NCBI RefSeq assembly: GCF_014648695.1
Contig: NZ_BMRP01000011.1
Location: 1 to 42,900, forward strand
Direction: 5' to 3'
DNA: 42,900 nucleotides
Source of the DNA: Streptomyces albospinus
GTDB lineage: Bacteria > Actinomycetota > Actinomycetes > Streptomycetales > Streptomycetaceae
The position numbers were made by a program, and so were the translations under genes. Numbering within the stretch: position 1 is the stretch's first letter; each line of letters starts with the position of its first letter. Positions 1-7,360 of this stretch are shown piece by piece. The notes beneath the pieces are model-generated. The model worked only from the letters and a program-made list of their open reading frames with translations, was not told where the DNA came from and searched no databases.

Positions 1-7
1 ATTTTTG

Positions 8-53
8 AAAAAGCCTCGTTCCCCGAGTTTCGACTCGGGGAACGAGGCTTTTT
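8..53. terminator. Bidirectional intrinsic terminator
   Basis: A perfect 21-bp stem (8-28 with 33-53) closes on a TTCG tetraloop. The stem starts with A residues and ends in a T run, so it can work as a rho-independent terminator in both directions. It separates whatever lies left of the window from the acetyltransferase gene. Confidence 0.93.
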
Positions 54-92
54 TGCGTTGTCCGGGCAACTGGTGGAGGGCGCTGGGATGCT

Positions 93-626
93 GTGGCAAT
101 GGATTACCTGATCAGGTCGGTGCGGGCGGACGAGTGGCGGCGGCTCAAGGAATTGCGGCTGGCGGCGTTGGCGGATCCGTTGGCGGGGATCGCGTTCAAC
201 CAGACCTGGGAGACGGCGTCGGCGCTGCCGGATGAGGAGTGGCAGGAGCGCGCGCGGCGGAGTGCGGTGGGGCGGGAGATCGTCACGTTCATCGGGGAGG
301 ACGGGGGCGGTTGTTGGGGCGGGATGGTGACGGCGCTCGTCGAGGGGGGCGGGGCCGGGCCGGCGGTGGACATCGTGGGGGTGTATGTGCGGCCGGAGCA
401 TCGGGGGACGGGGCTGGCCCGGGCGTTGTTCGAGGCCGCGACGGCGTGGGCGTGGGGGTTGGCGGCGCCGGTGGTGGAGTGCGTACGGCTGTGGGTGCAT
501 GAGGGGAACGGGCGGGCCGCGGGGCTGTATCGGGCGGTGGGGTTCGTGGCGAGTGGGCGGACGATGGCGGATCCGAAGGACGCGGCGGCGCGGGAGGTGG
601 AGATGGTGGTGTGGCGGGCGGCGTAG
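93..626 (+). CDS. GNAT-family N-acetyltransferase
   Basis: The 177-residue product is a single GNAT domain, which moves an acetyl group from acetyl-CoA to an amine on an unknown small molecule or protein. The acetyl-CoA pyrophosphate loop is visible as RPEHRGTGLA after the strand VDIVGVYV. A second family signature near the C-terminus reads NGRAAGLYRAVGF. The GTG at 93 is taken as start because GGAGGG at 75-80 lies 12 bases upstream; the in-frame ATG at 99 is nearly as good. The gene stands between a terminator and the convergent phosphopantetheinyl transferase gene 15 bp away, so nothing ties it to the biosynthetic cluster beyond adjacency. Substrate unknown. Confidence 0.88.
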   Translation: MAMDYLIRSVRADEWRRLKELRLAALADPLAGIAFNQTWETASALPDEEWQERARRSAVGREIVTFIGEDGGGCWGGMVTALVEGGGAGPAVDIVGVYVRPEHRGTGLARALFEAATAWAWGLAAPVVECVRLWVHEGNGRAAGLYRAVGFVASGRTMADPKDAAAREVEMVVWRAA

Positions 627-641
627 GCGGGTGAGGGGGTG

Positions 642-1310
642 TCAGGCGGGGCGGGGGACGGTGGTGGCGGTGAGGGCGATGCCGTGGGAGGTGTGCCAGC
701 GGCCGGTGAGGAGGGGGGCGGGGACGTCTGCCGGCCAGGGGAGGAGGAGGCGGGCGGTGAAGGTGTGGGTGTCGGGGGTGAAGGTGATTTCGGCGTCGTC
801 GAACTGGAGGGGGCGGGGGGAGAGGCGGGAGCAGGTCTTGTAGACGGACTCCTTGGCGCTGAAGAGGAGGCGGTCCCAGTGGATGTCGGGGCGGGCGCCG
901 TGGAGTTGGTGGAGGTGGGTGCGTTCGGCGGGGGTGGTGATGCCCTCGCGGACGATGGGCGGTAGCGGGGCGTGCGGCTCGGCGTCGATGCCGAGGTGGG
1001 GGATGTCGGTGGTGTGGGCGACCGCGGCGGCGCGGTAGCCGTCGCAGTGCGTGATGCTGCCGGTGATGCCGGGGGGCCAGGCGGGGGCGCCGGTGGGGTC
1101 CGGGGGCAGGGGGGTGGGCGGGAGGCCCAGGCGGGTCAGGGCGCGGTGGGCGCACTGGCGGGCGGTGGTGAATTCGCGGCGGCGTTTCTCGCCGGCGTGC
1201 GCGATCTGCTGTTCCTCGACGGGGAAGAGGGCCGGGGATGCGGCCGGGGGCGGGTCGCCGAGGGCGTCCTCGCCGATGGCGGTCGGGGGGAGGACGTTCT
1301 CGATGAGCAT
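642..1310 (-). CDS. 4'-phosphopantetheinyl transferase (EntD/Sfp superfamily)
   Basis: This 222-residue protein should convert apo carrier proteins to the holo form by moving phosphopantetheine from CoA to the active serine. The family signatures are present: GSITHCDGY, the magnesium-binding GIDAEPH, and LLFSAKESVYK, which holds the catalytic E and K. Length fits the family. AAAGGAGT (complement of 1321-1328) precedes the ATG at 1310. It is divergent from the reductase/TetR operon, with the palindrome at 1404-1421 in the shared intergenic region. The likely client is the ACP encoded at 6730-7308. The family, reaction and motifs are secure; the client is inferred from context. Confidence 0.93.
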   Translation of the reverse strand: MLIENVLPPTAIGEDALGDPPPAASPALFPVEEQQIAHAGEKRRREFTTARQCAHRALTRLGLPPTPLPPDPTGAPAWPPGITGSITHCDGYRAAAVAHTTDIPHLGIDAEPHAPLPPIVREGITTPAERTHLHQLHGARPDIHWDRLLFSAKESVYKTCSRLSPRPLQFDDAEITFTPDTHTFTARLLLPWPADVPAPLLTGRWHTSHGIALTATTVPRPA

Positions 1311-1403
1311 CGGGGGCCCAACTCCTTTGCTGTGGCTGCCGGTCGGCGGCGGGTGGGCTTGCGACTTTATGTGACGCGGCCGACAGAGGCGGGCGTTGTG
1401 AAT

Positions 1404-1421
1404 CTAGGTCGCGTGACCTAG
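1404..1421. promoter_or_regulatory. Candidate TetR operator, palindrome CTAGGTC-N4-GACCTAG
   Basis: Perfect 7-4-7 inverted repeat CTAGGTCGCGTGACCTAG, ending 10 bp before the start codon of the reductase gene. A weak -35-like CCGACA (1380-1385) lies 17 bp from TCTAGG (1403-1408), so the palindrome would cover the -10 and transcription start. Twelve of its bases recur almost unchanged at 6178-6189. Size and symmetry suit a TetR-family repressor, and one is encoded in the downstream operon. Confidence 0.72.
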
Positions 1422-1431
1422 TGTCTGCGGT

Positions 1432-2493
1432 GTGGACGATGACATCCAGCTTGATGTGACAGGTCCGGTGCTCGTGGTCGGCGGTTACGGGACCGTCGGC
1501 GGCGATCTGACCCGGCTCGCCGCGCCCTCCTGGCCGCTGCTGCTGACCGGGCGCACCCCGGAGCGCGGGCAGGCGCTGGCCGATGAGGTCGGCGCGACGG
1601 TGCGGCGCTGGGATCTGAGTGATCCGGAGCCGTTCTCGGCGCGGGTGCGGGCCGTGATCAGTACGGTGAACGACCCGGAGGACCGGGTGCTGCGGGCGGC
1701 GATCCGCGGGGGTGTGCCGTATGTGGACATCACGCGGTGGACCGCGCGGTTGCAGCGGGCCACGGCGGTGGCGGCGGTGACCCCGCCGACGGCGCCGGTG
1801 CTGTTGTCGTCCAGCTGGATGGGCGGGGTGAGTGCGCTGGTCACCGCGGCGCTCGCGGCCGAGCTCGGCGGGGCGTCGGCGGTGGAGATCGCCATCCGGT
1901 ACGACCTCAAGGACCGGGCGGGCACCGACTCGGTGGAGTTCATGGACCGGCTGGGGCTGGACTACGAGGTGACCGAGGGCGGGCAGCGGCGGATGATCAT
2001 GCCGTTGACCGGGGCCGGTTACGTGGCGATCGGCGAGCACCGTACGAAGGTGGCGCGGATCGACACGCCGGAGCAGTTCACGCTGCCGCTGGCGCTGGGG
2101 GTCGACACGGCGATCACCCGGATCGGGTTCAGCGCCAACTCGTCGACGTCCTCGCTGCTCGCGCTGAAGAAGACCGGGTTCTTCCGGTGGGGGCGGGGCG
2201 ACAGGTTCGAGAAGACCCGGCGGTCGATGTTGTACTCGCCGGGCGAGGGCGGCAGTGCGCTGCTGCGGATCGACGTCCGCGGGCGGGCCGGCGAGCGCCG
2301 TACCGCCGTGGTGAAGGACACCGCGGGGCAGGCTCATCTGACCGCGCTGGGCGGCCTGCTGGGGCTGCGCCGGGTGCTCGGCGAGGACGGTTGCGCGGCG
2401 CCGGGCGGGGTGGTGTTCCCCGAGATGACGCCGGCGCCGCAGGACGTCGTCGCCGCGCTGGAGAAGGCCGGGGTCGAGGTCGCGGTGTCATGA
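1432..2493 (+). CDS. Saccharopine dehydrogenase-like NAD(P)-dependent reductase
   Basis: The 353-residue protein opens with a Rossmann fold: VLVVGGYGTVGGDL gives the dinucleotide-binding glycine motif near residues 13-26, and LLLTGRTPERG follows as the second strand. The rest fits the saccharopine dehydrogenase/trans-acting enoyl reductase superfamily. Lysine biosynthesis is unlikely in this setting. A known relative, Rv2953 of M. tuberculosis, reduces enoyl-polyketides in trans, so an enoyl reductase for the nearby PKS is a sensible hypothesis; imine reduction is the alternative. The GTG start lies 10 bp past the palindrome with no clear ribosome-binding site between, so the mRNA may have a very short leader. 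It overlaps the TetR gene by 4 bp (ATGA). Confidence 0.8.
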   Translation: MDDDIQLDVTGPVLVVGGYGTVGGDLTRLAAPSWPLLLTGRTPERGQALADEVGATVRRWDLSDPEPFSARVRAVISTVNDPEDRVLRAAIRGGVPYVDITRWTARLQRATAVAAVTPPTAPVLLSSSWMGGVSALVTAALAAELGGASAVEIAIRYDLKDRAGTDSVEFMDRLGLDYEVTEGGQRRMIMPLTGAGYVAIGEHRTKVARIDTPEQFTLPLALGVDTAITRIGFSANSSTSSLLALKKTGFFRWGRGDRFEKTRRSMLYSPGEGGSALLRIDVRGRAGERRTAVVKDTAGQAHLTALGGLLGLRRVLGEDGCAAPGGVVFPEMTPAPQDVVAALEKAGVEVAVS

Positions 2494-3149
2494 GCGAGGA
2501 GAACGAGGAGAGCGAGAAGCGCCTCGGCGGCAAGCCGCAGTTGACGCGGCAGGGGAGCATCCGACGGACGAGTCTGCTGGACGCCGCGGAGACCGTGCTG
2601 GTCGCCAAGGGGAACGCGGATGCGTCGTTGCGGGCCATCGCCGGTGAGGCGGGGGTGCGGGTGGGGCATTTGCAGCACTACTTCCCGACCCGGGCGGACC
2701 TGATCAAGGCCGTACTGGAGAGGGCGCTGGACCGGTCGCTGGAGCGGCTGGCGGAGACGACCGGGCTGCGGCTGACGCGGGACGATCCGTCGGTCATCGA
2801 GATCCCGGAGGGCCGGGCCAACCCCGCCGATGTGGTGGCGGTGGTGCTGGCCGAGCAGGAGGATCCGCAGCTGGTCCGGCTGTATGTCGAGGTGTGGGCG
2901 CTGGCGGCGAGGGATGACGAAATCGCCGCGGTGGTCCGGGAGTTCTACCGGAAGTACGTGGCCCATGTGGAGGCGTATGTGCAGCAGGGGCGGCCGGACT
3001 GGTCGGCCGAGCTGTGCCGGGCGCGGGCCGAGACGTTTGTGGCGTTGGTCGAGGGGGCGGCCCTGATGAGGTCGGGGATCGCCGGGAGCCGGTCGGGCGC
3101 GATGGATGCACAACTCGCGCAGCAGGCCGTGCAGTTGCTCCGGGACTGA
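2490..3149 (+). CDS. TetR-family transcriptional regulator
   Basis: The 219-residue length is typical of TetR regulators. The N-terminal helix-turn-helix spans about residues 25-70, with LLDAAETVLVAKGNADASLR, IAGEAGVRVGHLQHYFPT and RADLIKAVLE forming the standard three helices. The C-terminal ligand/dimer domain begins near residue 75 and is not diagnostic for a ligand. A hydrophilic, acidic N-terminal tail (MSEENEESEKR) precedes the DNA-binding domain. Its ATG overlaps the TGA of the reductase gene, so the two are translationally coupled. The palindromes at 1404-1421 and 6178-6189 are the best candidates for its binding sites, which would make it an autoregulator and cluster switch. That pairing is inference. 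Confidence 0.92.
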   Translation: MSEENEESEKRLGGKPQLTRQGSIRRTSLLDAAETVLVAKGNADASLRAIAGEAGVRVGHLQHYFPTRADLIKAVLERALDRSLERLAETTGLRLTRDDPSVIEIPEGRANPADVVAVVLAEQEDPQLVRLYVEVWALAARDDEIAAVVREFYRKYVAHVEAYVQQGRPDWSAELCRARAETFVALVEGAALMRSGIAGSRSGAMDAQLAQQAVQLLRD

Positions 3150-3157
3150 GGAGCCGG

Positions 3158-3175
3158 GGCGGCCGGGTGGCCGCC
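3158..3175 (+). terminator. Possible hairpin after the TetR gene
   Basis: GGCGGCC-GGGT-GGCCGCC is a perfect 7-4-7 stem-loop, 8 bp after the TetR stop codon. It has no T tract, so termination may be weak or only partial. The rest of the 144-bp gap before the P450 shows no clear promoter. Confidence 0.4.
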
Positions 3176-3293
3176 GTCCGGTGGTGTCCGGGGCGGGATT
3201 CTTCCGGGGCCGGCCGGTCCGTGCCGTCGGGTGGCGGCGGGGCCGGCGCTCCGTCAGGTGAGGTACATCCAGGGGGATAGGGGGAATTTCATC

Positions 3294-4481
3294 ATGTCCG
3301 AGGTGATCGATCTTGCCGAGCTCGCGGCGTCGGCCGGTCTGGAGCAGGAGCTGGAGCGGCTCGCCAGGAGCCACGGCATCATCCGTACACGTCAGCTGAA
3401 CCAGCAGGAGACCTGGACGGTGCTCGGTGCGGCGCTGACCCGGGAGCTGCTGAGCGATCCGCGGCTGTCGAACGACGTGCACACGCATGCGCCGCACGGG
3501 GCACTGGTTCCGGGGTTGCAGGTGATGCTCCTGGAGCAGGACGACCCGGGGCACGCCCGCTACCGGCGGCTGGTGACCGCGGCGTTCGCGTCGAAGGCGG
3601 TGCGGGAGCTGGAGCCGCGTATCGAGGAGATCACCCGGCAGCTGCTGGACAAGCTGGGGGACAGCGGGACGGCGGACTTCATCGACGCGTTCACCTATCC
3701 GATGCCGCTGGAGGTGATCTGCGATCTGCTGGGGGTGCCGGGCGAGGACCGGGACCCGTTCCGGAAGTGGGCGATGGACATCTCCGCGGCGCCGTCGCTG
3801 GAGGCGATGCAGGCGTCGGCGGGCGAGCTGTTCGCGTACTGCATCGGGCTGATCGGGGCCAAGCGGGAGCGGCCGACCGAAGATCTGCTGAGCGAGCTGA
3901 TCGCGGCGCGTTTCGAGGACGGGAGTGCGCTGACGGACGAGGAGCTGTCGTCGTTCGCCGCGGTGCTGCTGATCGCGGGCCATGACACGGTGACGAACCT
4001 GCTGGCCAACGCGCTGCACGATCTGCTGACGCATCCGGAGCAGCTGGCCGCGCTGCGGCGGGATCCGTCGCTGGTGGGGAGTGCGGTGGAGGAGGCGCTC
4101 CGGTTCCGGGGGTCGGCGATGACGACCGTGAACCGGGTGGCGCTTGCGGACATCGAGGCCGGCGGGGTCACCATCCGCAAGGGCGAGCTGGTGCGGTTCC
4201 TGCTGAACGCGGCCAACCGGGATGCGGCGGTGCGGGAGGACGGGCACGCCTTCGACATCGGTCGGGCGACCGCGCAGCATGTCGCGTTCGGGATGGGGCC
4301 GCACTTCTGCCTGGGGCAGCGGCTGGCCCGCCAGGAGGCGACGATCGCGCTGACGGAGATCCTGGCGCGGTTCCCGTCGCTGGAGCTGGCGGTTCCGGAG
4401 GGGGAGGTGCGGTGGCTGGCTTCGGACGCGATCCGCGGGCTGGAGGAGCTGCCGCTGCGGTACGCGCGGGAGTCGGCGTAG
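3294..4481 (+). CDS. Cytochrome P450 monooxygenase
   Basis: The 395-residue protein is a soluble bacterial class I P450. The I-helix oxygen-activation motif AGHDT is in LLIAGHDTVTN, the ExxR pair is in EEALRF, and the heme loop FGMGPHFCLGQRLAR places the proximal cysteine at C339. The start is fixed by a purine-rich site (AGGGGGATAGGGGGAA) before the ATG. Sequence outside these motifs does not tell me the substrate. A ferredoxin and ferredoxin reductase follow in order, so electrons should pass NAD(P)H-reductase-ferredoxin-P450. In this cluster it probably hydroxylates, epoxidises or desaturates the acyl or cyclised amine product. A bacterial fatty-acid-type P450 is an alternative. Confidence 0.96.
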   Translation: MSEVIDLAELAASAGLEQELERLARSHGIIRTRQLNQQETWTVLGAALTRELLSDPRLSNDVHTHAPHGALVPGLQVMLLEQDDPGHARYRRLVTAAFASKAVRELEPRIEEITRQLLDKLGDSGTADFIDAFTYPMPLEVICDLLGVPGEDRDPFRKWAMDISAAPSLEAMQASAGELFAYCIGLIGAKRERPTEDLLSELIAARFEDGSALTDEELSSFAAVLLIAGHDTVTNLLANALHDLLTHPEQLAALRRDPSLVGSAVEEALRFRGSAMTTVNRVALADIEAGGVTIRKGELVRFLLNAANRDAAVREDGHAFDIGRATAQHVAFGMGPHFCLGQRLARQEATIALTEILARFPSLELAVPEGEVRWLASDAIRGLEELPLRYARESA

Positions 4482-4578
4482 GGCCGGGGCGATGGGGCAG
4501 GGGCGGGCGGCCCTGTGCCGGTCCGCGGTGCCCGGTTCGTACGGCATGTCATGCGTAAGGGAGTTGGGGGAGGTCGGT

Positions 4579-4770
4579 ATGCGGATCACGGTGAACCACG
4601 GCCTGTGTGACGGGCTGGGGCAGTGTGCTCTGGTCGCGCCCGAGGTCTTCTCGCTGGACGACGACGAGCGGCTGGTGGTGGCGCCGGATCCGGCGCCGGA
4701 GCTGGCCGGCAGGGTGGCTGCCGCGGCGCGGGCGTGCCCGGTGCGGGCGATTGCGGTCGAGGGAGCCTGA
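4579..4770 (+). CDS. Ferredoxin, single [3Fe-4S] cluster type
   Basis: This 63-residue ferredoxin has the spacing typical of P450-partner [3Fe-4S] proteins: C10-x5-C16 in GLCDGLGQCALVAPEVF and a final C53 followed by proline in ARACPVRAI. The position where a fourth cluster ligand would sit in [4Fe-4S] forms is not cysteine. GGGGGAGG at 4566-4573 precedes the ATG, which rules out longer in-frame starts. It lies 97 bp after the P450 and 3 bp before the reductase and should carry single electrons between them. Confidence 0.94.
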   Translation: MRITVNHGLCDGLGQCALVAPEVFSLDDDERLVVAPDPAPELAGRVAAAARACPVRAIAVEGA

Positions 4771-4773
4771 GCC

Positions 4774-6012
4774 GTGCGCGAGGTCGTCGTGGTGGGCGCG
4801 GGCCTGGCGGGTGTCCGGGCCGGTGAGTCGCTGCGGGCGCGGGGGTTCGACGGGGCGCTGACCGTGGTGTCGGACGAGCGGGAACTGCCGTATGACCGGC
4901 CGCCGTTGACGAAGCAGGTGGTGACCGGGGACCTCACGGAGGCGGATATCCGGCTGGCGGGCGCCGAGGACTTCGGCGCCCGCTGGATCCGGGGCACCGC
5001 GGCCGTCGGGCTGGACCGGGAGCGGCGGCGGGTGCGGCTGGCGGACGGTGCGGAGCTGCCGTACGACGGGCTGGTGCTGGCGACCGGTGCGCAGGCGCGG
5101 GCCTGGCCCGGGGTGGTGCCGGCGTCCGGGGTGCTGACGGTGCGCGGGCTGGACGACGTCCGCAGGCTGCGGGCGGCGGTGGATGGCGGGGCCCGTGAAG
5201 TGGTGGTCGTCGGGGCGGGGTTCGTCGGTGTGGAGCTGGCGTCGTCGCTGACCGAGCTGGGGCTCGGGGTGCGGGTGACGCTGGTGGAGCCGTTCGCACG
5301 GCCGCTCCGCGCGTTGGGCGGTGCGGTGTCCGGTCTGGTGGCCGGGGCGGCGCGGCGGGCGGGTGTCGTGCTGCGGCTCGGGGCCGGTGTACGGGGCTTT
5401 CGGGCGGTGGGGGAGCGGGTCGGCGGGGTCGAGCTGGCCGATGGGGAGGTGCTGCCGGCGGAGCTGGTGGTGGTGGCGATCGGGATGACGCCGGCCACCG
5501 GGTGGCTGGCGGGGGCCGGGCTGGCGCTGCCGTCCGGGCGGATCCACTGCGACGAGCGGCTGTTCGCGCGGACGGCGGGGGCGGGCGGGGAGGCTGGGGT
5601 GCCGGATCCGCGGATCGTGGTGGCCGGGGACGTGGCGTGGTGCGACGCGGTGCGGTCGGCGGACGGGCCGGTGCCGCTGGAGCACTGGAGCAATGCGGCT
5701 GCGCAGGGGGAGTTGGCGGCCGGGAATCTGCTGGCGGGGCCGGCGGCTGCGGAGCCGTACGGGCATGTGCCGTCGTTCTGGACGTCGGCGTTCGGGCTGC
5801 GGATCAGGTCGGTGGGGCTGCCGGGGACGGGGGACCGGGTGGTCGTCGAGGAGGGGGATCCGGGCGCGGAGAAGCTGGTGGAGGCGCACTACCGGGAGGG
5901 CCGGCTGGTCGGTGCGGTGAGTGTGAATCTGGGGCGGCGGCTGGCGGAGTATGCGCGGCGGCTCCAGGGGGAGCGGGCCGGCGAGCCGGTACCGGGCGGG
6001 TCGGCCGCGTGA
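4774..6012 (+). CDS. FAD-dependent ferredoxin reductase
   Basis: The 412-residue protein belongs to the putidaredoxin/rubredoxin reductase type of pyridine nucleotide-disulfide oxidoreductases. The N-terminal FAD fold shows VVVVGAGLAGVRAGESL. A second Rossmann fold for NAD(P)H shows VVVVGAGFVGVELASSL near residue 145. The FAD-closing motif RIVVAGDVAW is followed by VPLEHWSNAAAQGE, typical of the family, and the C-terminal reductase domain is complete. The GTG start is 3 bp from the ferredoxin stop. It supplies electrons to the ferredoxin and so to the P450. It ends the first half of the cluster; the next 717 bp are non-coding. Confidence 0.95.
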   Translation: MREVVVVGAGLAGVRAGESLRARGFDGALTVVSDERELPYDRPPLTKQVVTGDLTEADIRLAGAEDFGARWIRGTAAVGLDRERRRVRLADGAELPYDGLVLATGAQARAWPGVVPASGVLTVRGLDDVRRLRAAVDGGAREVVVVGAGFVGVELASSLTELGLGVRVTLVEPFARPLRALGGAVSGLVAGAARRAGVVLRLGAGVRGFRAVGERVGGVELADGEVLPAELVVVAIGMTPATGWLAGAGLALPSGRIHCDERLFARTAGAGGEAGVPDPRIVVAGDVAWCDAVRSADGPVPLEHWSNAAAQGELAAGNLLAGPAAAEPYGHVPSFWTSAFGLRIRSVGLPGTGDRVVVEEGDPGAEKLVEAHYREGRLVGAVSVNLGRRLAEYARRLQGERAGEPVPGGSAA

Positions 6013-6131
6013 AGCGGGGCGCGCCGTGTCGGCCGGAAATGGCGTGAACGGCATGGGTTTACCCGGGGTAACCGGCGAAATTCGGCCGAGGGGAATCAAA
6101 CTCTCCGGAATGTGAATGCCGCGTTAAGTTT

Positions 6132-6157
6132 CGCAATACCACGGAACATTTATTGCG
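6132..6157. promoter_or_regulatory. Inverted repeat CGCAATA-N12-TATTGCG
   Basis: Perfect 7-bp arms separated by 12 bp, in an A/T-rich patch about 575 bp before the ACP gene. The layout suits a dimeric regulator touching two turns of DNA. It shares no sequence with the GGTC palindromes, so a second regulator is implied if it is real. Confidence 0.4.
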
Positions 6158-6177
6158 CACCCTCCGGTGCCCGACTT

Positions 6178-6189
6178 GGTCACGTGACC
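6178..6189. promoter_or_regulatory. Second copy of the cluster palindrome, GGTCACGTGACC
   Basis: A perfect 12-bp palindrome followed by TA. It differs by one base from GGTCGCGTGACC at 1407-1418, which is also followed by TA. The two copies sit upstream of the two main plus-strand operons of the cluster, which is the expected pattern for a pathway-specific repressor such as the TetR protein at 2490-3149. Confidence 0.68.
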
Positions 6190-6432
6190 TATCGCACAAA
6201 TGAGTGACGGTCCTGTGCGGCGGTGGTAACGTTTTTATCGCGCCTCCAGCTGAGGCGGGGCGGGCTTTGTGAGTGCGTCACGACGGTGTGGCCGCCGACC
6301 GAAAATGGTCCGTTCTTGAGCATGCAGGTGTCGGGGGATCCTTTTGCTACGGGGGATGGCATGTGTAGCGCCTTCCAAGGTGTCTGAAGTGGGGGCTTCC
6401 TGGTGTCCGGAAGCGTGCCCCTGTCTACTGCC

Positions 6433-6461
6433 CGAGGTCTGACCTCGCCGTTTTGACGGCA
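6433..6461 (+). other. Two tandem small hairpins in the ACP leader
   Basis: CGAGGT-CTG-ACCTCG (6433-6447) is followed directly by GCCGT-TTTG-ACGGC (6448-6461). Back-to-back stem-loops in a long leader could pause or attenuate transcription, or protect the mRNA. No T tract or obvious alternative pairing is present, so the role is open. Confidence 0.35.
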
Positions 6462-6729
6462 GCATGTCATCTTGCCCGCGGGCTTCCCATCAACTCATCG
6501 CCGACCGCAGGGTGCTGCGGCAGTTGCGGCGTGAATTCCTGAACGGTTTCTTCGGCGTCTGCAAAAGCAGGCTCTCGTAACCTTGAATTCACTGCGCCGT
6601 CGAGCTTTGCCGGTATCGGCGAGTCGCTGACTGACACATGTTGCCAGGTAATTTCTGCTGCCGTTTTCCGGGGCTTCAAATGGCCGGTAAATGGTGGTGC
6701 TCAGAGTACTAGGAAACGAGGAGACAATC

Positions 6730-7308
6730 ATGCAGAACCCCTTCGAGGCAGCGCAGATACACGAGATCGTGCGGGAGGGGCTGGCCCAGGTCCTGGGCAG
6801 CAGCGTCGACGAGATCACGCCCGACGCGACCCTTGTCGCGGACCTGGGAGCGGAATCCCTCGACCTGGTCGAATTCCGCTTCGAGATGGAGACCAAGCTG
6901 GGCGTGGCACTGCCCAAGTCGAATGTGCTGGACCTGCTCGCGACCGCGCTCGGCGGCTCCGAGCAGCTCTACGACGAGCGCGGCGGCATCTCCGAGCTGG
7001 CCGCCGAGGTGCTGCGCCGCAGCGCGTTCGGCTACTCCGAGGAGCAGGTGCACGCCGGGATGCGGCCGTACGAGGTCGCCGCGGCGGCCACCAGCGCCCA
7101 CTGGGCCTCCTTCACCCACGCGATCTTCGACCACCTGCCCGCCACCTGCACCGAGTGCGGCGCCGACAAGGCCGAGCTCGCGGTGTCCGGCAAGGCCGTC
7201 TGCGCCGGCTGCGGCGCGGCGCTGGAGGCGGCCACCGGTGACGAGGTGATGGCCGAGGGCGTCCGCGCGGCGCTGGAGGCGATCGGGCACGCCCAGCCGG
7301 TCGGCTGA
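6730..7308 (+). CDS. Acyl carrier protein with C-terminal zinc-ribbon extension
   Basis: The first 75 or so residues form a standard acyl carrier domain. The phosphopantetheine site is S43 in DLGAESLDLVEF, with the supporting helix MQNPFEAAQIHEIVREGLAQ before it. Free ACPs are normally 80-90 residues, but this protein runs to 192. Residues 85-135 look helical. Then two CxxC pairs, C140/C143 (CTECG) and C158/C161 (CAGCG), form a typical zinc ribbon, followed by a short C-terminal helix. The ribbon may dock a partner such as a KS or the AAR domain; that is speculation. GAGGAG at 6717-6722 fixes the ATG. It is the first gene of the assembly-line operon, 52 bp before the first KS. Confidence 0.9.
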   Translation: MQNPFEAAQIHEIVREGLAQVLGSSVDEITPDATLVADLGAESLDLVEFRFEMETKLGVALPKSNVLDLLATALGGSEQLYDERGGISELAAEVLRRSAFGYSEEQVHAGMRPYEVAAAATSAHWASFTHAIFDHLPATCTECGADKAELAVSGKAVCAGCGAALEAATGDEVMAEGVRAALEAIGHAQPVG

Positions 7309-7360
7309 CGGCGCGGCGGCCTGTGCGGAAGGCGTCGCTCGTCGTGCGAAAGGAAGGCAA

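Larger units (their letters stand above)
6013..6729. other. 717-bp non-coding leader between the P450 operon and the ACP operon
   Basis: This stretch is clearly lower in GC than the flanking genes and contains no convincing reading frame on either strand. It holds a series of palindromes: TTACCC-G-GGGTAA at 6059-6071, CGCAATA-N12-TATTGCG at 6132-6157, GGTCACGTGACC at 6178-6189, CGCCTC-N5-GAGGCG at 6241-6257 and two adjacent small hairpins at 6433-6461. The last part ends with GAGGAG at 6717-6722 before the ACP start. It probably carries the main promoter of the assembly-line operon and a long 5' untranslated region. No -10/-35 pair is convincing by eye. Confidence 0.6.

Noticed and set aside
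289..6099. Very long open frames on the minus strand opposite the reductase, TetR, P450 and ferredoxin reductase genes
   Set aside because: They are products of G/C-rich third positions in the opposite strand. They are rich in Arg, Pro and Ala, have no domains or ribosome-binding sites, and overlap genes with clear catalytic motifs.
6132..6157. Gamma-butyrolactone receptor box (ARE)
   Set aside because: The overall length of 26 bp is suggestive, but the arms CGCAATA/TATTGCG do not match the ARE pattern I know, and no receptor homologue is in the window.
6189..6470. 93-codon minus-strand frame in the ACP leader
   Set aside because: Codon use does not show the genome's G/C third-position bias, no domain is seen, and the region is better explained as a regulatory leader.
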